Notes under the pieces: generated by a model
Told to the model about the DNA's origin: nothing
The model's input: only the letters and a program-made list of their open reading frames with translations
The model's database searches: none
Program-made: the position numbers and the translations under genes
In this document: positions 6,262 to 13,317 of the stretch, piece by piece
Position numbering within the stretch: the stretch's first letter is position 1
How the letters are laid out: each line of letters begins with the position of its first letter
NCBI GenBank assembly: GCA_008534395.1
Contig: SHMQ01000032.1
Location: 1 to 13,682 of the forward strand
Length of the DNA stretch: 13,682 bases
Reading direction: 5' to 3'
Origin: Candidatus Acidulodesulfobacterium acidiphilum
GTDB lineage: Bacteria; SZUA-79; Acidulodesulfobacterales; Acidulodesulfobacteraceae

Positions 6262-7047
6262 CTATTTTTCAATTAAACCGTTTCCGCTTAAATCGTATTT
6301 ATTTCCGTAGCCTCTCCTCGTTATCATGAATAATTCGTTTACGAATGTATTGCCGTTGCCTATTATTATGGAAGAATTCATGCTTACTATATCGAATTTG
6401 TCGATATTTTCAAGCGTCGTAATAACTATTTCTTCGTCGGGTCTCGTTACCGCCTTTGCTATAACCGCAGGCCTGTCTTTTTCTATAGTTTCCAGCAAAA
6501 TATTTTTCGCCTGCGTTAACTCGTCTTTCCGCTTCATGCTCTTGGGATTATATATTATTATTACGAAATCTCCCGCCGCCGCAGCTCTTAGTCTTTTTTC
6601 TATATCCTGCCAGGGCGTTAAAAGATTGGACAGCGAAACAACGCAAAAATCGTTCGTTATCGGCGCTCCGGCGGCAGCCGCCACGGCGCAGAATGCCGGA
6701 ATGCCCGGAACTATTTCTACGGGAACTTTTCCGGTAAGGGACTGTTCGTCTAAAATTTCAAGCAATAAACCGCTCATGCCGTAAATTCCGGCATCGCCTC
6801 CGGAAACTAAAGCAGTCGTTTTTCCTTCCAAAGATTTTTTAACCGCCGCTTCGCACCGCTTAATTTCGTCTTTCATATTAAACGGAATCTTTTCCTGCGT
6901 ATCTTTCAATAAACCGCTAATCTGCTTTAAATAAGACGAATAGCCTATAACCGCTTCAGCTTCCATAATCGACTCCAAAGCCTTTTTGCTTAAATGCTCC
7001 AATCCGCCGGGTCCGGTTCCTATAACCGTTATTTTTCCATAGTTCAT
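6262..7047 (-). CDS. cbiH: Cobalt-factor III / precorrin-3B C17-methyltransferase (CbiH/CobJ)
   Basis: SAM-dependent tetrapyrrole methylase that methylates C17 and drives ring contraction in corrin synthesis. In order: GTGPGG (10-15), VIGYSSYL (33-40), SAM-binding VSGGDAGIYGM (81-91), VPGIPA (113-118), the CbiH/CobJ signature LSNLLTPWQDIEKRL (139-153), YNPKSMKR (166-173) and GNGNTFV near the end. At 261 aa it is close to the usual 240-250 and, unlike most cobalamin enzymes here, carries no low-complexity insertion. An AAGGAAA ribosome site stands about 8 nt before the ATG. It lies 43 nt after cbiG and is the last corrinoid gene of the row. The presence of cbiG and cbiD places it in the cobalt-containing (anaerobic) pathway, so the cbiH name is preferred over cobJ. 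Confidence 0.95.
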   Translation of the reverse strand: MNYGKITVIGTGPGGLEHLSKKALESIMEAEAVIGYSSYLKQISGLLKDTQEKIPFNMKDEIKRCEAAVKKSLEGKTTALVSGGDAGIYGMSGLLLEILDEQSLTGKVPVEIVPGIPAFCAVAAAAGAPITNDFCVVSLSNLLTPWQDIEKRLRAAAAGDFVIIIYNPKSMKRKDELTQAKNILLETIEKDRPAVIAKAVTRPDEEIVITTLENIDKFDIVSMNSSIIIGNGNTFVNELFMITRRGYGNKYDLSGNGLIEK

Positions 7048-7090
7048 TTTTTCATTTCCTTAACTTAAATTAAATCAATTATTTTTTATT

Positions 7091-8509
7091 CTAAATTTGA
7101 CCGATACTTATGACGGCCGCCGACGCCGTAACGTTTCCTTTTTTTTGCTTCGGTATCAGGGGCGTCCTTAAATTTTTAGCGGACATCATTGCGCAAGGTT
7201 CGCAGACCGAATATGCCCCCGTATATTTAAAACTAGGAGATTTTAAGTATTCAGACGATACCTGCGTATTTTTTGAAACAAACGATTCCATAAAAGCGTT
7301 TATTTCGCCTTTTGAATAGAAATCGATAAATCTGCCGTATTTAAATCCAAAATCCAAAAGCCCGCGCTCGTTTTTTTTATTGTCTATAGAAGCAATGTTT
7401 CTTATGGTATTTAAAGCAATGCCGTTTTTTTCGAATATTTCCGAAACAAAATCTTCTATCTCCTTTAAACCTGTATTCCTGTTGCATCCAATCCCTACGA
7501 CTAAACGTTTCGGCCTTAAAATGGCAATGTTTTTCGACTTCTCCAAGCCGTTCAAATCTTTTTTTATAGTAACTATTATTATTTTATGCTTATCCTTAAA
7601 ATTTTCGGAATTTAATTTCAAATTTTTAAAATCTAACGCCCCGTTTATTTTTATTCTTTTCGCGTTAATAAAACCTTTTACGTATTGTTTTATATCGAAA
7701 TCTTTGTAATTATCTTCCAAAATTATTTCAAAACTTTCGTCCTTAAGCGACGCTTCATTGAAATCCTTGACTTTTTTCTTCGCATCTTCTATATAAAAAT
7801 CGAATTTTTCGGCAAAAGCGTCTATCGAAAATTTATTTTTGGAATCCGTAGCCGTAGTTATTACCGGAATAGAATTTTCAATATATCCCGAAATTTCTTC
7901 GGCGAGCCTGTTTGCTCCGCCTATATGCCCCGAAAGCAGGCTTACTATAAATTTTCCGGCTTCGTCCACAGTTATTATGCCGGGGTCTTTATACTTATTT
8001 TTCAAATAAGGTGCAATTAACCTAACGACTGCGCCGACGGCAAGAAAAAATATTATATAATCGAAGTTTTCAAACAATAATTTAACCGTATCTCCGTCCG
8101 AAAGTTTTTTGTATTTTTTGATTTCAAATTCAATATTAATAAATTTAAATTTAAAAGGATTTAATTTTAATTCCTTTAATTCCTTTATTAATGCGGCGTA
8201 AGCGGATTTAATTAAAACTTCTTTATTTTCTTCTATAAAAAAATTTATTTTATAGTATGCTTCGGATTCATCGGCAGATTTTTTATTTATTAGGCCCCTG
8301 CAAATTTTAACGGCATTAGACAAAGAATTTTCCGATATTATAACGAATGCTATAGAGTTAATTTTTTCTATATTTATACTTATATTAATATCTGCATCTG
8401 CATTTATATCTATATTACCGTTATCGCCGCAGCAAACGCCGCCCGCTTCTGCATTGTTATTATAAACCGGCAGAAGAATCCCTGTACCCGTGATAAAAGT
8501 TCTTGTCAT
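7091..8509 (-). CDS. cbiG: Cobalt-precorrin-5A hydrolase (CbiG)
   Basis: Opens the delta-lactone of cobalt-precorrin-5A and releases the C2 fragment as acetaldehyde; a marker of the anaerobic route. The central domain is clear: FLAVGAVVRLIAPYLK (155-170), DPGIITVDEAG (175-185), LLSGHIGGANRLAEEI (191-206). The C-terminal domain starts at RLVVGIGCNRNTG (335-347) and ends with GAYSVCEPCAMM (431-442) and NVTASAA (459-465). At 472 aa it is about 120 longer than the Salmonella protein. The excess includes a 50-residue N-terminal stretch rich in N/I/D/A before the first conserved strand (IAFVIISENSLSNA, 53-66) and longer loops in the first domain. The ATG lies inside cbiF (50-nt overlap) with no Shine-Dalgarno, and no better in-frame start follows, so coupled translation is likely; the exact start is the least certain point. 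Confidence 0.93.
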   Translation of the reverse strand: MTRTFITGTGILLPVYNNNAEAGGVCCGDNGNIDINADADINISINIEKINSIAFVIISENSLSNAVKICRGLINKKSADESEAYYKINFFIEENKEVLIKSAYAALIKELKELKLNPFKFKFINIEFEIKKYKKLSDGDTVKLLFENFDYIIFFLAVGAVVRLIAPYLKNKYKDPGIITVDEAGKFIVSLLSGHIGGANRLAEEISGYIENSIPVITTATDSKNKFSIDAFAEKFDFYIEDAKKKVKDFNEASLKDESFEIILEDNYKDFDIKQYVKGFINAKRIKINGALDFKNLKLNSENFKDKHKIIIVTIKKDLNGLEKSKNIAILRPKRLVVGIGCNRNTGLKEIEDFVSEIFEKNGIALNTIRNIASIDNKKNERGLLDFGFKYGRFIDFYSKGEINAFMESFVSKNTQVSSEYLKSPSFKYTGAYSVCEPCAMMSAKNLRTPLIPKQKKGNVTASAAVISIGQI

Positions 8510-9347
8510 AAAGTTTCGACTTGTTATTTTTAAAATATTTCCCGTTAAGAGCTTCTCCGACTATTAAAACCGCCATATTTTTTATTGAAAATTCTTCGGC
8601 TTTTTTAATGACGTCTTTTAATTTACAGTTTATTAAAAACTGGCTTTTTAAAGACACGTCTTTTGCTATAAGGCAGGGCGTATCTTCATTGTAAGATTCA
8701 AGCAGGTCTTCGGTTACGGACTTTATCAGTCCGAAGCTTAAATATATAGCCATAGTAGCTCCGTGCTTTGCGAGGCTTTTTATATCCTGTCCTTCGGGCA
8801 TCTTGCCCGTCCTTCCTTCGCCCCTGCAGAATATAACGGTTTGCGAAACGTCCGGCATGGTCAAAATAGATTTGTTTGCTGCGCTTGCTGCGAAAGCGGC
8901 GGTGACGCCCGGTACAATTTCATATTCCACGCCCATCTCTTCCAAATAAGCCATCTGTTCGTTTATTGCGGAGTATATAGAGGAGTCTCCCGCATGCAGT
9001 ATAGAAATTACTTTCACTCCGCGCTTTATATCTTTTCCGTCTCTGTCATATCTGCCGTCTTTTCCGTCTTTAACCGAAATTGAACCTTCTATGCCGTTTT
9101 TGTTTTCGTTTAAACTTAAAATATTTTCGACTTTAGTTTTTATTTCTTCAAAATTAAGGCTTTTTATATCTATTAACTCGGCGCCCTTTTTGATAATTTT
9201 AAGCATTAAAGGATTAATTAAAGAACCTGCGTAAAAAACGGCATCCGATTTTTTTAATATTTTTGCGGCTTTAACGGTCAGCAGTTCCGGGTCGCCGGGA
9301 CCTGCGGACACAAAATATATTTTAGATTTTAAAAATTTATTATTCAT
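8460..9347 (-). CDS. cbiF: Cobalt-precorrin-4 / precorrin-4 C11-methyltransferase (CbiF/CobM)
   Basis: SAM-dependent methylase acting on C11 of the corrin precursor. It shows SAGPGDPELLTVKA (14-27), YAGSLINP (39-46), SAM-loop HAGDSSIYSA (118-127), VPGVTA (145-150), MPDVSQT (164-170) and the CbiF signature RGEGRTGKMPE (175-185) followed by HGATMAIYLS. The usual HTGDPSLYGA loop reads HAGDSSIYSA here, so Pro of GDP is Ser. About 30 extra residues (80-109, Gly/Lys/Asp-rich) are inserted before the SAM loop and are encoded over a 12-bp direct repeat. The length of 295 aa compares with about 257 in Salmonella. A GAGGAT ribosome site lies about 12 nt upstream of the start; cbiL ends 15 nt before. 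The last 50 nt overlap cbiG. Confidence 0.94.
   Translation of the reverse strand: MNNKFLKSKIYFVSAGPGDPELLTVKAAKILKKSDAVFYAGSLINPLMLKIIKKGAELIDIKSLNFEEIKTKVENILSLNENKNGIEGSISVKDGKDGRYDRDGKDIKRGVKVISILHAGDSSIYSAINEQMAYLEEMGVEYEIVPGVTAAFAASAANKSILTMPDVSQTVIFCRGEGRTGKMPEGQDIKSLAKHGATMAIYLSFGLIKSVTEDLLESYNEDTPCLIAKDVSLKSQFLINCKLKDVIKKAEEFSIKNMAVLIVGEALNGKYFKNNKSKLYDKNFYHGYRDSSAGL
9031..9069. repeat. 12-bp direct repeat inside cbiF encoding part of the insertion
   Basis: TCTTTTCCGTCT occurs at 9031-9042 and again at 9058-9069, offset by 27 bp (nine codons), so the frame is kept. On the coding strand it yields the DGKDGRYDRDGKD segment of CbiF. A repeat-slippage origin of this extra loop is plausible. 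Confidence 0.8.
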
Positions 9348-9362
9348 ATTATATTTATATCC

Positions 9363-10175
9363 TCACAAAAACACGCCTATTAAAATTGAAAAATAATCGA
9401 AATCCAAATCGGTTTTCTTTGTAAAATCTTTTACGACTTCCGATTTTTCTATTAAATACAGTTTTATTTTATCGTTTTCGTTCTCTCCGTATATGCCCCC
9501 TAAAACATCTTTAAACGCTTCCAGAATATTTTTTACGCAGTTTCCAGCTTTCATAAAAACTATGCTTTGCGGACGCGAAATTCTGGATTTATCGGCTATA
9601 AATTTTATTTCCGCTTTTAATTCATTTATGCTTTTTTTAAGCGGCACCGATATTAAAACGCTCGCATTTTTAGCTATGTACGGTTCTTCAAGCAGTCCGA
9701 AAGAATACAAAAAAGAAGAAACGCCGTTAATAATAATAATATTTATAGTAAAATTTTTCGCCTCAATTTCTTTAAAAGCGGCGTGAATTCCGAAATAGGT
9801 ACTGTAAAACGCCGGGTCCCCAAGAGTAACGTATGAGACGCACGAAACGCTTTCGTCTGTCAATTTTTCATAAATTTTTAAAGCGTTTTCCCTGTATAAA
9901 TCTTTATTTTTGCCTGTAGAACGCTTCATTTCTACCTGCAAAGGAATAAGCCTGTTTTCGTCGATACCGCCCAAACCGGCAAATTTTACCGCGCTTTTAA
10001 CTATATCGTAAGCGGTTTTGTTTTTGCCTCCGCAGACGTCTGGATAAAATATATAGTCGCTTTTAATCACGGCGTTTATTGCTTTTACCGTAATAAGCTC
10101 AGGATCTCCGGGTCCTACCCCGACTACGAACAGAGTTTTTTGTACGCCCCCGCTTCCGCTTCCGCTAACGCTCAT
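9363..10175 (-). CDS. cbiL: Cobalt-factor II / precorrin-2 C20-methyltransferase (CbiL/CobI)
   Basis: First ring methylase committed to corrin formation, adding methyl at C20. Visible: GVGPGDPELITVKA (19-32), FYPDV (43-47), SAM-binding LGDPAFYSTY (118-127), GVSSF (151-155), and FMKAGNCVKNI (207-217), a C-terminal region typical of CbiL/CobI. At 270 aa it is slightly longer than the usual 230-250; a Ser/Gly-rich start (MSVSGSGSGG) encoded by a hexanucleotide repeat accounts for part. The ATG overlaps the cbiE-cbiT stop by 11 nt, so initiation is probably coupled to upstream termination. CbiL and CobI cannot be separated by motif alone; the cbi neighbours favour the cobalt-containing substrate. 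Confidence 0.93.
   Translation of the reverse strand: MSVSGSGSGGVQKTLFVVGVGPGDPELITVKAINAVIKSDYIFYPDVCGGKNKTAYDIVKSAVKFAGLGGIDENRLIPLQVEMKRSTGKNKDLYRENALKIYEKLTDESVSCVSYVTLGDPAFYSTYFGIHAAFKEIEAKNFTINIIIINGVSSFLYSFGLLEEPYIAKNASVLISVPLKKSINELKAEIKFIADKSRISRPQSIVFMKAGNCVKNILEAFKDVLGGIYGENENDKIKLYLIEKSEVVKDFTKKTDLDFDYFSILIGVFL
10152..10175. repeat. Degenerate hexanucleotide repeat at the cbiET/cbiL junction
   Basis: Four 6-nt units on the plus strand: GCTTCC, GCTTCC, GCTAAC, GCTCAT. On the coding strand they give the Ser-Gly run at the CbiL N-terminus; the cbiE-cbiT stop (TAG, 10167-10165) lies in the third unit and the cbiL start codon in the fourth. Unit gain or loss in multiples of 6 would keep the cbiL frame. 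Confidence 0.7.
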
Positions 10176-11979
10176 TTTTGCCGCTCCCGCCGTTTTCTAT
10201 GTCGTAATTTAAATCGTTTGCGCCGTCTCCTTCATTTGCGTTTAATCCGCTAAATTCATCATCGGACTTAGGCGCTCCTATAGTTTTATTCCTTACTTTT
10301 ACTTTAGGCATTTTAGAATTTAATTCTTCGCTTTTTTTATCGCCTCTATTTTCTATTTTAAATGTCATATTTCTTTTTTTGCCCGCAGTTTCCGCTTCCG
10401 GCTTAATTTCGGTTTTGCGTTCCGTTTCAGCCCCGGTTTTAGCAAGCGGACTTGACTCAGGTTTTGGTCTTCCGTCGATTTTAGGTTCTATTTTAGTCTC
10501 TGCATTCTGTTTTAAAAACTTTTTGGTAATTTTAACTGCATAAATCTGGTTTAAAGCCTGAAAGTATGATGTTTCGCCGATCGATTTCAGCCTTGAAACG
10601 CTTAAGGAAACCATTTCGTATTTAAGCCCGGCGTTTTTAATAAAGTTAATTACCGCATATAAAGTTTCTATCGTGACGGCGTTAACTACGATAACTCCGT
10701 TCTCTTTCAGTATATTTAAAAATTCTTTCAATATTTCGTCTATGTTTTCGGCTCCTCCGCCCCCTATAAAAACAGAATCCGCATTAACGCCTTTTAATTT
10801 TAAATTTAAACGGCTTTTTATAGCGTCCGGAAGTTCGCCTAATATCGGCTCTATGTTATTTCTTCCGAATTTTTTCATATTTCTTTTTAGATTTTCAATT
10901 TTTTGCTTATTTTTATCGATAGAATAAACTTTGCCTCTGAAAGCGAGTCCTGCGGCTTCTATGCTTATGCTTCCGCTTCCGCAGCCTGCGTCTATTATAA
11001 CTGAATCCTCTCTAATCTCCATCATACCGAGGCTTACCGACCTTATCTCTTTTTTCGTAGGCTCTCCGGAAGCATGTATATATCTGTCGTCCTCTATGCC
11101 CAATATTATATTTCTATTTATATTGACATTAACGGCATCTACGGCGTTTGCGGCCGTTCCAGCAAAATTAACGTTGTTATTATAATTACCGCTATTACTG
11201 TTTTTACCGTCTGCATGGTTTTCGGCTTTCAAAGATTCAGTTTTATTTTTTTGATTTTTTTCCTTTAATATAACGATATTTTTTTTACCGCTTATATCTT
11301 CCAAAATCTCTTTCGTAAAATTTTTATATATTTTTTCGTTTTTAGAGCATAATTCCGTCAGGACATAAAATTCAAAATTTTCTAAAATACCTTTTTCTTC
11401 AAGTTCGCCGTAAATTTTATCAGGAGTGTTTATTTCATCGGTATATATACCTATTATTTTTTCGGAATTAAGTACGGGATGCAGGCCGTCAAAACTTCTT
11501 CCGTGAAGGCTTAATATATAAGCATGCGTCATAGGAATTTTTAATTTTGAAAATCCTATCTGCATATAGCTTATTGCCGGATATATTTCTATAAACCTTT
11601 TTTCGTTTTCTTTTAATCCGCTGATTATGGTACCGCCGATACCGAAAAAATTAGGGTCACCGTTTGCAAGTATTAAAATATTTTTTTTTCCGAGATTTTC
11701 TTTAACGTAATCTTCGATAAATTTTATTTTCCCGTCGTAAAATATCTTAGCATTGTTTAACCTGCTTATATTTCCGTTATTTTCAAGAACTAGGCTTTTC
11801 TTTTCTGCGGATATTTGCTCCCTGACCCACGTAAGAAGATGCGAATCTTCTTTTTTTGCAAACACCGTATCTATTCTGTTTTTTTTATCGCTAAACATTT
11901 CTAAAATCTGTTTTCTTGCAATATCCTGATAGCATGGAGAAACTCCTACTATATAAACTTTCTTAGACGTTTTTGCCAT
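10165..11979 (-). CDS. cbiET: Fused CbiE-CbiT cobalt-precorrin methyltransferase/decarboxylase (CobL-like) with long disordered tail
   Basis: Two-domain enzyme methylating C5 and C15 and decarboxylating the C12 acetate. The CbiE half (about 1-238) has LANGDPNFFGIGG (104-116), YPAISYMQ (133-140), AYILSLHGR (153-161) and TDEINTPDKIY (180-190). The CbiT half (about 291-487) is a class I methylase with DAGCGSGSISIE (330-341), YSIDKNKQ (352-359) and FIGGGG (404-409). Odd: the CbiE N-terminus reads VYIVGVSPCYQDIA (8-21), so the family's Gly-rich GxGPG loop is degraded. A roughly 50-residue N/A/V/G-rich linker (240-290) separates the domains, and a charged, Lys/Glu/Pro-rich tail (488-604) without predicted fold follows CbiT. 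Natural CbiE-CbiT fusions are about 400 aa; this is 604. The ribosome site GGGAGAG is inside the end of cbiD, 3 nt away. Confidence 0.93.
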   Translation of the reverse strand: MAKTSKKVYIVGVSPCYQDIARKQILEMFSDKKNRIDTVFAKKEDSHLLTWVREQISAEKKSLVLENNGNISRLNNAKIFYDGKIKFIEDYVKENLGKKNILILANGDPNFFGIGGTIISGLKENEKRFIEIYPAISYMQIGFSKLKIPMTHAYILSLHGRSFDGLHPVLNSEKIIGIYTDEINTPDKIYGELEEKGILENFEFYVLTELCSKNEKIYKNFTKEILEDISGKKNIVILKEKNQKNKTESLKAENHADGKNSNSGNYNNNVNFAGTAANAVDAVNVNINRNIILGIEDDRYIHASGEPTKKEIRSVSLGMMEIREDSVIIDAGCGSGSISIEAAGLAFRGKVYSIDKNKQKIENLKRNMKKFGRNNIEPILGELPDAIKSRLNLKLKGVNADSVFIGGGGAENIDEILKEFLNILKENGVIVVNAVTIETLYAVINFIKNAGLKYEMVSLSVSRLKSIGETSYFQALNQIYAVKITKKFLKQNAETKIEPKIDGRPKPESSPLAKTGAETERKTEIKPEAETAGKKRNMTFKIENRGDKKSEELNSKMPKVKVRNKTIGAPKSDDEFSGLNANEGDGANDLNYDIENGGSGKNER

Positions 11980-11982
11980 ATT

Positions 11983-13317
11983 TTACAATCTCTCCCTTTT
12001 TATTTCGTTTCCGCCGTAATCTATAAGTACTATTTCTATGTCGATATCGTTGCTACCGGCGTTTTTTACGATATTATACAATTTTTCTGCGGCTTTTTTT
12101 AATAATTTGCCTAAAATATCGTCCGAATAAATATTATAATCGTCAGAAGTTATATGCCCGAAAGCTTCCCGCGAAGTATTAGAGTTAATTATAAGTCCGT
12201 AAATATGCTCCGCGTCGATTTCACTATACTTTTTAACCGCTTCTTTGGCGGTTTCCGCAAGAAAACCTAAATCTAATACGGCATATTTAGCATTAGTGTT
12301 TCTTGCGCCTTGGGCAATTTTAACTATTTTCCCGAATTGTCCGGCGAATATTATATTTTTAATTCCGGTACCGGAAACTTTTCTTAAAGAATACGAAACG
12401 TAATCGCCTATTTCTATAAAACTTTCCCTGCGGATATTTTTAAATATTTTTAATGCCGCTTTTTCGCTGAATCTTCCAGGCGTAAAAACGCAGGTGTCTA
12501 TTTTATTCGCTTTTAAAAAACTTAAGCAGGCTTTAATAGTTTCGAGCCATGCCTTGGTAGATATAGGAACGACGTATCCCGATGTTCCAAGTATGCTTAT
12601 GCCTCCTTCGATGCCGAGCCTCGGATTTAAAGTCCGTTCCGCAATTTTTTCTCCTTTCGGCACATAAAGTACCGAAAAAAATATTTTCCCGGCGTAGCCG
12701 CCGTAATTAAGGCTGTCTTTTGAGCCCGTCTTCAATTCTAATATTTTTAACTTTAATTCTTCTTCGGCAGCCGATTCTATCATTTTATACGGAACCGGAT
12801 TTATTGCCGGATAACCCGCTTTTACCGGCAGCCCTTTTCTCTTAACCGTCCCTATGCCTTTAGACGATACGAAAATTATCGTCGAACCATTGCATAAAGG
12901 ACATTTTATTATATTATAAACCAAGAATTTTTCATAATATTTTTTAAAACTTTTTACGGCATTTTTATCTTTTTTATCTATAACCGTAAAATCGGCGCAA
13001 ATTTCAATTCCGCCGGTTACGTCCGCAAAATCGTCTCCCGAGTCCTTTATTAAAACGGATTTTGAAATAATATATTCGTCTTCCGGCTTTAATTTGAATT
13101 TCGATAACGATGCAACTTTTAAACAGGTATTTTCGCCGCCCGGCATTTTTATTTCTACAGAATTAAATTTTTCGTCTTCAAAATAGTATCTTATAGATGC
13201 TTTTACCGCCGCCGCGCTTGTACTGCCGGTGGAAAAACCTTTTCTTAAGCCTGAAACGTGGTTGCCTGCCGTCTTTGCAATCGATGTTTCCATCTCCGCC
13301 GTTTCCGCCGTCTCCAT
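11983..13317 (-). CDS. cbiD: Cobalt-precorrin-5B C1-methyltransferase (CbiD)
   Basis: Methylates C1 in the anaerobic corrin pathway; its fold differs from the other ring methylases. Signature blocks: LRKGFSTGSTSAAA (24-37), KDSGDDFADVTGG (91-103), GIGTVKRKGLP (154-164) with AGYPAINPVPYKMI (167-180), RTLNPRLGIEGGISILGTSGYV (228-249; P232 to G244 form the core), FTPGR (278-282) and FAGQFGK (324-330). At 444 aa it exceeds the usual 360-380. Additions are a Glu/Thr/Ala start encoded by 9-bp repeats and an insertion at about 112-150 that carries a CPLC pair (C139, C142). The start shares its A with the upstream stop (TAATG), without a clear ribosome site, so translation is probably coupled to the barrel-protein gene; Met9 is a possible alternative start. 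Confidence 0.94.
   Translation of the reverse strand: METAETAEMETSIAKTAGNHVSGLRKGFSTGSTSAAAVKASIRYYFEDEKFNSVEIKMPGGENTCLKVASLSKFKLKPEDEYIISKSVLIKDSGDDFADVTGGIEICADFTVIDKKDKNAVKSFKKYYEKFLVYNIIKCPLCNGSTIIFVSSKGIGTVKRKGLPVKAGYPAINPVPYKMIESAAEEELKLKILELKTGSKDSLNYGGYAGKIFFSVLYVPKGEKIAERTLNPRLGIEGGISILGTSGYVVPISTKAWLETIKACLSFLKANKIDTCVFTPGRFSEKAALKIFKNIRRESFIEIGDYVSYSLRKVSGTGIKNIIFAGQFGKIVKIAQGARNTNAKYAVLDLGFLAETAKEAVKKYSEIDAEHIYGLIINSNTSREAFGHITSDDYNIYSDDILGKLLKKAAEKLYNIVKNAGSNDIDIEIVLIDYGGNEIKRERL
13288..13314. repeat. 9-bp tandem repeat at the 5' end of cbiD
   Basis: Immediately after the start codon the coding strand reads GAGACGGCG, GAAACGGCG, then a diverged GAGATGGAA: three 9-nt units giving ETA-ETA-EME. 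The conserved CbiD fold begins only at residue 24, so the repeat lies in a dispensable leader. Confidence 0.75.

Noticed and set aside
7685-8020. Long antisense open frames opposite cbiG, and similar ones opposite cbiF, cbiH, cbiE-cbiT, aroD and the chemoreceptor gene
   Set aside because: All lie opposite genes with strong family motifs; they show no recognisable domains or ribosome sites and are frame shadows.
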